Shown in pieces: positions 34,782 to 42,352 of a DNA stretch of 64,000 nucleotides. The stretch's first letter is position 1. Each line of letters starts with the position of its first letter. Both the position numbers and the translations under genes were made by a program. This DNA is from DAHUYF01 sp035945115. Its GTDB lineage: Bacteria; Pseudomonadota; Alphaproteobacteria; ATCC43930; CGMCC-115725. The notes under the pieces are model-generated. The model did no database searches. It was not told where the DNA came from and worked only from the letters and a program-made list of their open reading frames with translations. Location of the stretch: assembly GCA_035945115.1 (NCBI GenBank), contig DASZAN010000104.1, positions 3,262 through 67,261 on the forward strand, read 5' to 3'.

Positions 34782-35525
34782 ATGGCTGAGGCGCGCGCAT
34801 TGATCGGTGATCCCGTCTCGAATTCACCGGTCGTCGCCTACGAGAAGCTCGAGGAGGTCTTCGAGGATATCCGCTCGCATGTCCTTTACGAGCACGAACT
34901 CCATGGTTGCCTAAACTGCGGCATTTGCACCGCCACCTGTCCTTCGGCGCATTACTACGACTATTCGCCGCGCGAGATCGTGCAGCTTCTCTGGACCGAG
35001 AATCTCGAGGGTATCTACGAGGCGATGCAGGAGAAGATCTGGTCCTGCGCTCAGTGTTACACCTGCGCGGCGCGGTGCCCCTTCGACAATTCACCGGGCG
35101 GTCTCGTCATGATCATGCGCGAGGTCGCAATCAAGCACGGCATGCAATCGGCCAAGGACGTGCTGCGGCCCTTCTCCCGCGTGCTGCTCAAGATCATCTC
35201 GACCGGGAACCAGCTCGCCCCGAACATGATCACGCGCGATGCCTTTCCCGATTGGGGTCCGCATGTGAGCAAGATCGACGCGCCGCTCAACTTGCTGCGC
35301 AAAGCGATCCCGATGCCGACAATGCACACGATGGACACCGCGTGGGAGGTCAACCTCAAGACCTCAATCGAGCTCTACACGATCTGGGAAGAAACGGGCG
35401 TGCTCGATCAGCTTGAGGCTGTCGATGAGAATTTGTTCGACGTGGTTCGCGACGTGATGGACGAGAAGCGCGACGAATACGCCGAGTGGCTCGAAGAGCA
35501 AAAGGAAGCGGCTGAAGACGCCTAG
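34782..35525 (+). CDS. shdrC1: sHdr subunit C1 (iron-sulfur)
   Basis: A 247-residue protein with two [4Fe-4S] motifs, CLNCGICTATCPS (about 43-54) and CAQCYTCAARCP (about 89-100), the HdrC arrangement. It pairs with B1 in the cytoplasmic sulfur-oxidising heterodisulfide-reductase-like complex. RBS AAGGAGGGG precedes the ATG. The C-terminal acidic helix is typical of the sHdr form. Confidence 0.92.
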   Translation: MAEARALIGDPVSNSPVVAYEKLEEVFEDIRSHVLYEHELHGCLNCGICTATCPSAHYYDYSPREIVQLLWTENLEGIYEAMQEKIWSCAQCYTCAARCPFDNSPGGLVMIMREVAIKHGMQSAKDVLRPFSRVLLKIISTGNQLAPNMITRDAFPDWGPHVSKIDAPLNLLRKAIPMPTMHTMDTAWEVNLKTSIELYTIWEETGVLDQLEAVDENLFDVVRDVMDEKRDEYAEWLEEQKEAAEDA

Positions 35526-35560
35526 CGTAGGCGCTACTCGAATGGTGGAGTGAAGGACGC

Positions 35561-36931
35561 ATGGCGGACGGTAAGCGAACGGACGGGGCATATACCAATT
35601 TCGGTGCGGAATGGCGGCCGGCGAAGCTGAGCCCGGATGAGGCCCGTACCGCTACTGCCTGGGTCGAGACGCGGATCGATCGGCGCTCGATGCTTACAGG
35701 GAAGGATCACGTCGAGGACGTCCGCGATATCATGTGGCAGCTCGAAAAGGACAGCGAGATTGTCGTCCACCGTGTGAGCGAGCAGCACGATCCCGTTACC
35801 GCGCGTACGCTCTATGGTTGGCAAAAGCGCATTCCCACCAATCAACTCTGGCACCACAAGTCCTGCGGTCAGTGCGGCAACATTCCGGGATATCCGACGT
35901 CGCTACTATGGCTGATGAACAAGCTAGGGACGCGCTATCTCGACGAGACCGACCAGACGTCGTGCACCGCATGGAACTACCACGGCTCGGGCATCGGCAA
36001 TGTCGTGAGCCTCGCCGCGGTGTTCCTCCGCAATTTCCATCAGGCCTATGTGTCGGCGAAGGCCCAGGGACTACCGGAGGGTTACTACTATCCGCTCGTC
36101 CATTGCGGCACCTCCTTCGGCAATTACAAGGAGATGCGGAGCTTCCTGCTGCAGTCACCGAAGCTCCGCGAGCAGGTCAAGAAGATCTTGGCCAAGCTCG
36201 GCCGCCTCATCGACGGCAAGCTGCTCATCCCGGAAGAGGTCGTACACTATTCCGAGTGGCTCCATGTCATGCGCGAGCGGGTCAAAGAGCATCGCGTAAT
36301 CGATGTGAGCCACATCCGCGCCACGGTCCATCCGGCCTGCCACGTCTACAAGATGGTGCCGGAAGACGTGATCTATGACGACACAGTCATGGATGGCAAT
36401 CGCGTGGCTGTCTCGACGGGGTTGCTGCAGACGCTGGGCGCGCAGGTGGTCGACTATTCGACTTGGTACGATTGCTGCGGCTTTGGCTTCCGCCACATCA
36501 TCGGCGAGCGCGAGTTCACGCGCTCCTTCGCTATCGATCGCAAGATCAAGATAGCAGTCGAAGAGGCGCGTGCCGACGTGATGATCGGGCACGACACCGG
36601 CTGCATCACCACGCTCGACAAGAATCAATGGATCGGCAAGGCGGCGGACAAAGTCTACGAGCTACCGATCATGGCCGATTGCCAGTTCGCGGCGCTCCTT
36701 TGCGGCGCCCATCCTTACAAACTAGCGCAGTTACACTGGCACGCCTCGCCCTTCGAAGGCTTACTCGAAAAGCTTGGCATCGACTGGCAGAAAGCGAAGG
36801 CGGAGTTCGAATCTTACCTCAAAGAGGTCGCCGTCGGGCGCATCGAGACGCTCTACGACCCGAAACGCGCGATCACGTCAGGGCCGGGCTACGTCAAGCC
36901 GGCGATGCTCGGCAAGGCAGGTGCTTCATGA
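35561..36931 (+). CDS. shdrB1: sHdr subunit B1 (CCG-domain)
   Basis: A 456-residue HdrB-like protein. The N-terminal part holds HHKSCGQCGNIPGYPTSLLWL, and the C-terminal part the CCG-type segment YDCCGFGFRHIIGEREFTRSF and MIGHDTGCITTLDKNQ with a later CQFAALLCG. It is longer than B2, and the CCG motifs are less complete, as in sHdrB1 of other alphaproteobacteria. These proteins bind non-cubane clusters where disulfide chemistry occurs. The ATG at 35561 lies 35 bases after shdrC1; its stop overlaps shdrA (ATGA). Confidence 0.9.
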   Translation: MADGKRTDGAYTNFGAEWRPAKLSPDEARTATAWVETRIDRRSMLTGKDHVEDVRDIMWQLEKDSEIVVHRVSEQHDPVTARTLYGWQKRIPTNQLWHHKSCGQCGNIPGYPTSLLWLMNKLGTRYLDETDQTSCTAWNYHGSGIGNVVSLAAVFLRNFHQAYVSAKAQGLPEGYYYPLVHCGTSFGNYKEMRSFLLQSPKLREQVKKILAKLGRLIDGKLLIPEEVVHYSEWLHVMRERVKEHRVIDVSHIRATVHPACHVYKMVPEDVIYDDTVMDGNRVAVSTGLLQTLGAQVVDYSTWYDCCGFGFRHIIGEREFTRSFAIDRKIKIAVEEARADVMIGHDTGCITTLDKNQWIGKAADKVYELPIMADCQFAALLCGAHPYKLAQLHWHASPFEGLLEKLGIDWQKAKAEFESYLKEVAVGRIETLYDPKRAITSGPGYVKPAMLGKAGAS

Positions 36932-37977
36932 AACCGATCCTTGTCGTCGGCGGCGGTCCTGCGGGTCTGGCCGCAGCTCATGCCCTCGCGATGGTTGGCC
37001 AGCGCGTCGTGCTCGTCGACAAGGCTGACCGTCTCGGCGGTGCCCCGATCATGAGCGGCTATGCCAAGCTCGTGCCGTCCGGCGAGTGGGCGAAGGACGC
37101 GATCGGCGGCATGGTGCGACGCGTCGAGGGCAATCCGCTGATCGACATCCACCGCAACACCGCTGTCAAGAGCTTCGCCGGGGACGCTGGCGAATTCCAG
37201 ACGCGCCTTTCCTCGGGCGTGGAGATGGGCGTGGGCGCCGCGGTGCTGTGCACGGGGTTCACGCATTTCGATTCCGTCAATAAGCCCGAATGGGGCTTCG
37301 GCACCTATCCCGACGTGGTCACCACCACGCAAGTGGAGCAGATGTTCTCTTCCGGCAAAGGCGTGCGTTGTCCCTCCGATGGCCGGGAGCCCGAGCGCGT
37401 TGCGATTCTGCTCTGCGTCGGCTCGCGCGACCGCCAGATCGGCCGCGAGTGGTGCTCCAAAATCTGCTGCACGGTGTCCGCCAACCTCGCCATGGAGATC
37501 CGCGAGGAGCTGCCGAAGTGCAACGTCTATGTCTACTACATGGATATCCGCACCTTCGGCCTCTACGAGGACACCTACTACTGGGAGAGCCAGGAAAAGC
37601 ACAAAGTCAAGTACATCAAGGCCCGTATCGCCGAGGTCACTTCCGACGGCAAGCGGCTGATCGTCAAGGGCGAGGACACCCTGGTGAAGCGTCCCATCAC
37701 CATCCCGTTTGATCTCGTTGTCCACGCCATCGGCATGGACCCCAATGTCGACAATCTCACACTTTCCGCAATCTTTGACTTGAAGCTCGAGAAACACGGC
37801 CACATCGCCAAGGCGTCGAGCTACAGCAGCATGTGTGGGACATCGCGGCCGGGCGTGTTCGTGGCCGGCGCGGCAACAGGGCCGGAGACGATCGACGATT
37901 CGATCGCGCAGGGACAAGCGGCGGCCATGGCGGCGATCGCCTCGATGCAGAGCCGTGTGCTGGAGGCGGCGGAATAA
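36928..37977 (+). CDS. shdrA: sHdr subunit A (FAD)
   Basis: A 349-residue flavoprotein of the short sHdrA type. The N-terminus is a dinucleotide-binding fold (PILVVGGGPAGLAAAHALAMVGQRVVLVDKADRLGG). It carries cluster cysteines in LLCVGSRDRQIGREWCSKICCTVSANLA and ends with GVFVAGAATGPETIDDSIAQGQAAAMAA. Unlike methanogen HdrA it lacks the extra ferredoxin domains. The ATG at 36928 overlaps the B1 stop; an upstream open frame from 36463 is in the wrong context. The stop TAA overlaps the next ATG (TAATG). Confidence 0.92.
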   Translation: MKPILVVGGGPAGLAAAHALAMVGQRVVLVDKADRLGGAPIMSGYAKLVPSGEWAKDAIGGMVRRVEGNPLIDIHRNTAVKSFAGDAGEFQTRLSSGVEMGVGAAVLCTGFTHFDSVNKPEWGFGTYPDVVTTTQVEQMFSSGKGVRCPSDGREPERVAILLCVGSRDRQIGREWCSKICCTVSANLAMEIREELPKCNVYVYYMDIRTFGLYEDTYYWESQEKHKVKYIKARIAEVTSDGKRLIVKGEDTLVKRPITIPFDLVVHAIGMDPNVDNLTLSAIFDLKLEKHGHIAKASSYSSMCGTSRPGVFVAGAATGPETIDDSIAQGQAAAMAAIASMQSRVLEAAE

Positions 37978-38843
37978 TGTGGGGCCTCGCGCGCCATAAG
38001 GAGAGAAAGGCGCCGGCCGCGCCGGAGCGGGTGCTCGATCTGAGCGGACCGAAGCTCAGGCGAGTGTTCGAGCATTTGACCGAGGCCGCCGATGCGACGG
38101 GTGGCGTCGAGCGCTACGTCGGCGCGCTCGCTCTCAAGGCCTCGCTCTTCGAGGAGCTTCTCGGCAAAGGGCGGGTGGGCGAACTCACCGAGACCGAGTT
38201 CTGCGACCTCTGTAGCTTCATCACGCCGGCGAGGCGGCGAATCGGCGCCTGGCTCGGACGGCACGATTTCGCAGTGATGCGCGCTCGTCTCGAGCACCTA
38301 CTCGCCGGCTGGTCCGATCTTGCGACCACCGACGCGCGGATGGCCGATTTTGCTGCGGCTTTTCCCAGGGATCGCGAGCATCGCTGGGTCCGCGATCTCG
38401 CGGCGGAAGTGCTGCATTTCACGTCGCCGGAGCGCTATCCGCTGATGACACGGTGGATATGGGATGCCCGCACCAATACCGGCGTGCTCCGCGAAATCTG
38501 GTACGCCGACGACGTCGACGCGCTGACAATTCCAGTCCTCGACGATCACGCCACGTTCTCGACCTTGCGCGGCGAGCTTGAAGGCTTCCTTGGCGACAAT
38601 GGCGTCTTCCGCGAGCTGCCGTTCTACGTCGACCTCCTCTGCGCGCACATTTATTTCTTCTACATCAACGACCGCGGCGGACAATATCTCAAAAGTGATT
38701 TCTGCGCGCCGGGGGACACCATGGCGCACACGCGCCGCCTCCTCGGCCTCGACGCGGTCGACACCGAAACGGGCCGCACCCGCCTCAAGCTCATCAACGG
38801 CACCGCCTACGTCCTCGGCGAGATGCCGCGCCTTGCCAGGTGA
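37977..38843 (+). CDS. shdrH: sHdr-associated conserved protein (Hyp)
   Basis: A 288-residue protein with no cofactor motif that I recognise. It has a His/Trp/Tyr-rich middle (RWVRDLAAEVLHFTSPERYPLMTRWIWDARTNTGVLREIW) and DRGGQYLKSDFCAPGDT. It sits exactly at the place of the conserved hypothetical gene between shdrA and shdrC2 in known shdrC1B1A-hyp-C2B2 clusters. Overlaps on both sides (TAATG at the start, GTGA at the end) show translational coupling. Function unknown. Confidence 0.85.
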   Translation: MWGLARHKERKAPAAPERVLDLSGPKLRRVFEHLTEAADATGGVERYVGALALKASLFEELLGKGRVGELTETEFCDLCSFITPARRRIGAWLGRHDFAVMRARLEHLLAGWSDLATTDARMADFAAAFPRDREHRWVRDLAAEVLHFTSPERYPLMTRWIWDARTNTGVLREIWYADDVDALTIPVLDDHATFSTLRGELEGFLGDNGVFRELPFYVDLLCAHIYFFYINDRGGQYLKSDFCAPGDTMAHTRRLLGLDAVDTETGRTRLKLINGTAYVLGEMPRLAR

Positions 38844-39595
38844 CCCGGATGCCAATTCACGAGAAATCGCTGATCAGGCCGGAAAATCTCGTCACACACG
38901 AGAAACTGACGCTCGAAGGCGTCGATGTCTCCGGCCATTGGAGCACCTTCATTCAGTCGCGCGTGGTCACCGACTACAACGAAGCTCTCCAGGATGAAAT
39001 CGCAGCGCTGCCCGGCGGCGAATACATCCATCGCTGTTGGCAATGCGGCTCATGCACCAATTCCTGCACGGTCAACGCCATCAATCCCGATTTCAACCCG
39101 CGCTATTGGATCTACCTGATCCGCCTCGGCATGGAAGAGGAGCTGTTGCGCGACAAGGACATCATCTGGCAGTGCGTTTCCTGCAACAAGTGCACGTATG
39201 CTTGTCCGCGGGACGTCAATCCCGAAGGCGTGATGAAGGCGACGGCGCATTGGCTCGAGCTCAAGGGACACACGGCCAAGAAGCCGTCGATGGAATTCGA
39301 TGAGGTCTTCTCTGAACAGGTTTTCGCCACCGGCAAGATCGAAGAGGGAAGGATCATCCGCCAGTTTTTCGCCCGCAGCGGACAGTCGCTGTTCCAGGAT
39401 TGGCTGGTGGCGCTCGTCCGCGGCTTGGTGATGCGCCTTCCCATCGGCCTTCTGACGAGACTCGGGCTTGCCGCCCTCTTCCGGCCACGCACGCGCGGCT
39501 GGGGCAAGGCGCGCGCGGCCATTGGCGAATACCTTGGTGAGCAGCAGGCGGCGCAACGCCGCGCGCTCGGCCTCGAAGGGCATGGAGCGGAGTGA
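38840..39595 (+). CDS. shdrC2: sHdr subunit C2 (iron-sulfur)
   Basis: A 251-residue HdrC-type protein with CWQCGSCTNSCTV (about 66-77) and CVSCNKCTYACPRDVNP (about 110-125), i.e. two [4Fe-4S] ligand sets. A hydrophobic stretch near the C-terminus (LVALVRGLVMRLPIGLLTRLGLAALF) may be peripheral to the membrane. The start is GTG 38840 (overlapping the Hyp stop) or ATG 38849. Pairs with B2. Confidence 0.9.
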   Translation: MTRMPIHEKSLIRPENLVTHEKLTLEGVDVSGHWSTFIQSRVVTDYNEALQDEIAALPGGEYIHRCWQCGSCTNSCTVNAINPDFNPRYWIYLIRLGMEEELLRDKDIIWQCVSCNKCTYACPRDVNPEGVMKATAHWLELKGHTAKKPSMEFDEVFSEQVFATGKIEEGRIIRQFFARSGQSLFQDWLVALVRGLVMRLPIGLLTRLGLAALFRPRTRGWGKARAAIGEYLGEQQAAQRRALGLEGHGAE

Positions 39596-40518
39596 TGACT
39601 GGCAAGCACGGCAAAGTTGCTTACTACCCCGGCTGTGCCCTCGAGGAGACGGGACACGCTTATAACCGCTCGACCAAGGAAGTCGGCAAGGCGCTGGGCC
39701 TCGACCTCGTCGAGCTCAAGAACTGGAATTGCTGCGGCGCCATGGAGGTGAAGAACCTCGATCCCAAGCTGCAGACCTATCTCTCCGCCCGCAACCTCGC
39801 CATCGCCGAGACGATGGGCTTCGACACGGTGATGGCGCCTTGCAACGGCTGCTATCACAACCTCAAAAAGGCGGAGTACGACCTCGCCCATGACGAGGCC
39901 TCGCGCGACGTGGTCGGCCGCCTGTCCGAAAAGGCCGGGCACGAGACCTACAAGGCGGGCGCGGTGACGACGATTCACGCGCTCGACTGGATCAAGGAGG
40001 CGATCGGCGAAGAGGGATTGCGGCAACGCATCAGAAATTCCCTCAAAGGCCTCAAGATAGCGAACTACTACGGCTGCATGTACACGCGGCCGCGCCATAT
40101 CTTTCCGGAGAAGGACAAAGGGCCGGGCTCGGAATCGACCTCGAAGCCGCATTTCATGGACGATCTGCTCGCGGCAGCCGGTGCGGAATGCGTGGAGTAT
40201 CCGCTCAAGACCGCATGCTGCGGCGGCGCGCACACGCTCTCGGACAGCGACATCTCAACCAAGCTGGTCCTCAATCTGCTCACCACGGCCGAAGCCTGCG
40301 GTGCCGACGTGATCGCGACGGAGTGTCCGACCTGCCATGTCGGGCTCGAAATGCATCAGGTGCGCGCAGAGAAGGTGTTCGGTCGGAAGACCAAGGTGAA
40401 GATTCTTTATTTCACGCAGCTCCTGGGGATGGCGCTGGGTTTGTCCGCGCGCCGCGTCGGTGTGCATGAGAATCTGTCCGATGCCTCCGATCTGCTGCGC
40501 GCGCGTGGTCTGGGCTAA
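39595..40518 (+). CDS. shdrB2: sHdr subunit B2 (two CCG domains)
   Basis: A 307-residue HdrB protein with both cysteine-rich CCG domains. The first has KVAYYPGCALEET, NWNCCGAMEVKN and APCNGCYHNL; the second has ANYYGCMYTRPRH, KTACCGGAHTL and TECPTCHVGLE. These bind the paired non-cubane clusters of the catalytic site. The ATG at 39595 overlaps the C2 stop (TGATG); its TAA overlaps the next ATG. Confidence 0.93.
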   Translation: MTGKHGKVAYYPGCALEETGHAYNRSTKEVGKALGLDLVELKNWNCCGAMEVKNLDPKLQTYLSARNLAIAETMGFDTVMAPCNGCYHNLKKAEYDLAHDEASRDVVGRLSEKAGHETYKAGAVTTIHALDWIKEAIGEEGLRQRIRNSLKGLKIANYYGCMYTRPRHIFPEKDKGPGSESTSKPHFMDDLLAAAGAECVEYPLKTACCGGAHTLSDSDISTKLVLNLLTTAEACGADVIATECPTCHVGLEMHQVRAEKVFGRKTKVKILYFTQLLGMALGLSARRVGVHENLSDASDLLRARGLG

Positions 40519-40994
40519 TGACCGACCCGGCGCCCATAACGTCAACTTTGCCGCCGACGGAACGTCTCGACGCGATCATTGCGACGCCTGACGCGCAGCT
40601 GGCGGCGAACGCTGCGGCGGTTTCGCGCGAACTCCTCGAGATCGGCGAAGTCACACTCGAGCGCTCGCTCGAAGCACACGGCGCCGAGCCGACGCAGAAG
40701 ATGTCGGAAGGGTTCCGCCTTCTCGCTTTGCATCGTCAAGGCGCACGGGGTGATTCGACGTTCAACGCCTGTCGCGAGACCTGCCGCGAGCTCGTCTATC
40801 AGTACAACGTCATCGCGCTCGAGCCTGACCATCCCGATGTTGCCCGTCGCGTTCGTCTCGGCGCGATGGTGGCGCGGCATCTTGTACTCTTCGTTGAAGG
40901 AAAGCTTGAGGTCGCAGGGCTCGGCGAATTCTGCTGTTCATCGCGGCCGCTGCGGACGCACGACGCCGTGTCTGGTGCGCCTTTCCAGGAATAG
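40518..40994 (+). CDS. sHdr-operon conserved hypothetical protein
   Basis: A 158-residue soluble, largely helical protein between shdrB2 and lbpA. It has an Ala/Leu-rich N-terminus (LDAIIATPDAQLAANAAAVSRELLEIGEVTLERSLEAHGAEP), a CRETCRELVYQYN stretch with two Cys three residues apart, and a CC near the end (GEFCCSSRPL). No family recognised. Translationally coupled to shdrB2 (TAATG) and 10 bases before lbpA, so it is very probably part of the sHdr pathway, perhaps in LbpA docking; that is inference. Confidence 0.75.
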   Translation: MTDPAPITSTLPPTERLDAIIATPDAQLAANAAAVSRELLEIGEVTLERSLEAHGAEPTQKMSEGFRLLALHRQGARGDSTFNACRETCRELVYQYNVIALEPDHPDVARRVRLGAMVARHLVLFVEGKLEVAGLGEFCCSSRPLRTHDAVSGAPFQE

Positions 40995-41004
40995 GAGCAA
41001 CTCC

Positions 41005-41451
41005 ATGCCGATCGTGCGCGGGTGCAACCTTCCGGATGACCTTCTCTACGACGTCGAGAACAACATCTGGTACCGCGCGAACCCGGACGGCACGGTGACC
41101 GTGGGCATGACCGCGGTCGCTGCGGCAATGGCGGGGCAACTGGTCGCCTACACGCCCAAGAAGGCGGGGCGCCCCGTCCAGGCGGGAAAATCCTGCGCGA
41201 CGATTGAATCCGGCAAATGGGTGGGGCCGGCGAAGATCGCGTTCGATGCGGAAGTCATTGAGATCAATGACACGCTCGCGGGCGACCCCAAGCTTGCCAA
41301 CGCCGACCCATATGGCGCCGGCTGGCTCGTCAAGGTGAAGCCGGCGGACTGGGCCAAGGCGCGCACCGCTCTGGTCGCGGGCACCGCGGTGCAGGTACCT
41401 TATGAGGCGAAGATGAGCGCCGACGGATTCGCCGGTTGCCAGCCGGCGTGA
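41005..41451 (+). CDS. lbpA: Lipoate-binding protein LbpA
   Basis: A 148-residue GcvH-like carrier. The lipoylated lysine is K71 in ATIESGKWVGPAK, within the barrel-sandwich fold (RANPDGTVTVGMTAVAAAMAGQLVAY ... NADPYGAGWLVKVKP). In sHdr systems LbpA is the dedicated lipoyl carrier of the sulfur intermediate and is loaded by sLpl(AB)/LipS1/LipS2/LipT, all present at 28-33 kb. The ATG at 41005 has AGGAG ahead. A long upstream frame from 40579 is an out-of-context extension. C-terminal Cys (GCQPA) is notable. Confidence 0.93.
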   Translation: MPIVRGCNLPDDLLYDVENNIWYRANPDGTVTVGMTAVAAAMAGQLVAYTPKKAGRPVQAGKSCATIESGKWVGPAKIAFDAEVIEINDTLAGDPKLANADPYGAGWLVKVKPADWAKARTALVAGTAVQVPYEAKMSADGFAGCQPA

Positions 41452-41477
41452 CGAATGGAGTAACAGGAGAGCCTGAG

Positions 41478-41978
41478 ATGGCTGAGGAAAGCAAGCCGAA
41501 CACCAAACGTATGTCGATGATCATCACCAAGGGGACGCTCGATTGGGCCTATCCGCCCTTCATTCTGGCGACGACCGCGGCGGCAATGGGTCTCGAGGTG
41601 ACGATGTTCTTCACCTTCTATGGCCTCACGCTGCTCAAGAAGAAGCTCGATCTCGAAATTTCGACTCTGGGCAATCCGGCGATGAAGATGCCGATGATGG
41701 GCATGCACATGGTGATGCCCAACCTGGTCTCCGCCATCCCGGGTGCCGACGCGATGGCGACCACGATGATGAAGAACCTGATCAAGCGAAAGGGTGTGGC
41801 GTCGATCGAGGAGCTACGCCAGACCGCGGTCGAGTCCGACGTGAAGATGATCGCATGTCAGATGACCATGGACCTCTTCGAATACACGATGGATGACATG
41901 ATCGACGGACCCGTGTTGGGCGGCGCCGCGACCTATATCGAGCAAGCGACGAAGTCCGACATCAATCTTTTCATCTGA
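41478..41978 (+). CDS. DsrE2-like peroxiredoxin-family protein
   Basis: A 166-residue DsrE/DsrF-like protein of the longer type (MSMIITKGTLDWAYPPFILATTAAAMGLEVTMFFTFYGL). It has a single Cys, C127 in KMIACQMTMDLF, which is the conserved sulfur-binding position, and a Met-rich middle (MKMPMMGMHMVM). The central hydrophobic region may be membrane-associated. It lies between lbpA and tusA in the sHdr operon, so a role in delivering persulfide sulfur is likely. The exact DsrE subclass is uncertain. Confidence 0.82.
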   Translation: MAEESKPNTKRMSMIITKGTLDWAYPPFILATTAAAMGLEVTMFFTFYGLTLLKKKLDLEISTLGNPAMKMPMMGMHMVMPNLVSAIPGADAMATTMMKNLIKRKGVASIEELRQTAVESDVKMIACQMTMDLFEYTMDDMIDGPVLGGAATYIEQATKSDINLFI

Positions 41979-42014
41979 TTCCGACGAGCGACGCCCAGGA
42001 AGGCTAGGCACATC

Positions 42015-42242
42015 ATGGCTGATCAAGTTCTCGACGTGAAGGGATTGAACTGTCCCTTGCCGATCATACGCGCCAAGAAAGCGCTCAAAGACATGCGCAC
42101 CGGAAGCACGCTGCAGGTGCTCGCGACCGATCCGGGCGCGGTCAAGGACTTCGAAGCGTTCTGCCGCACCACCGGAAACGAGCTCGTCGAGTCGAAAGTC
42201 GAGGGGAAAGTCTATCAGTTTCTGATCCGCCGCACCGGCTAA
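42015..42242 (+). CDS. tusA: TusA sulfurtransferase (sHdr-linked)
   Basis: A 75-residue SirA/TusA-fold protein. The catalytic C13 is in GLNCPLPIIRAKKALKDM (CPxP motif). TusA hands sulfane sulfur from DsrE3C to the sHdr-LbpA system. ATG at 42015. It ends the sHdr transcript; the next gene is convergent. Confidence 0.92.
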   Translation: MADQVLDVKGLNCPLPIIRAKKALKDMRTGSTLQVLATDPGAVKDFEAFCRTTGNELVESKVEGKVYQFLIRRTG

Positions 42243-42352
42243 ACTACCGAAGATTGTGCGCTCTCGTTCGGATCAAGGCCATGCGCCTGGGCCGCGGTTA
42301 GCGTTCACCGAGCTTTACACGCGGATTGGTTGCGAACGGGCATTTTCTGGGC

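Noticed and set aside
36889..37917. 342-codon minus-strand frame opposite shdrA
   Set aside because: Antisense of shdrA; composition typical of reverse reading of GC-rich genes.
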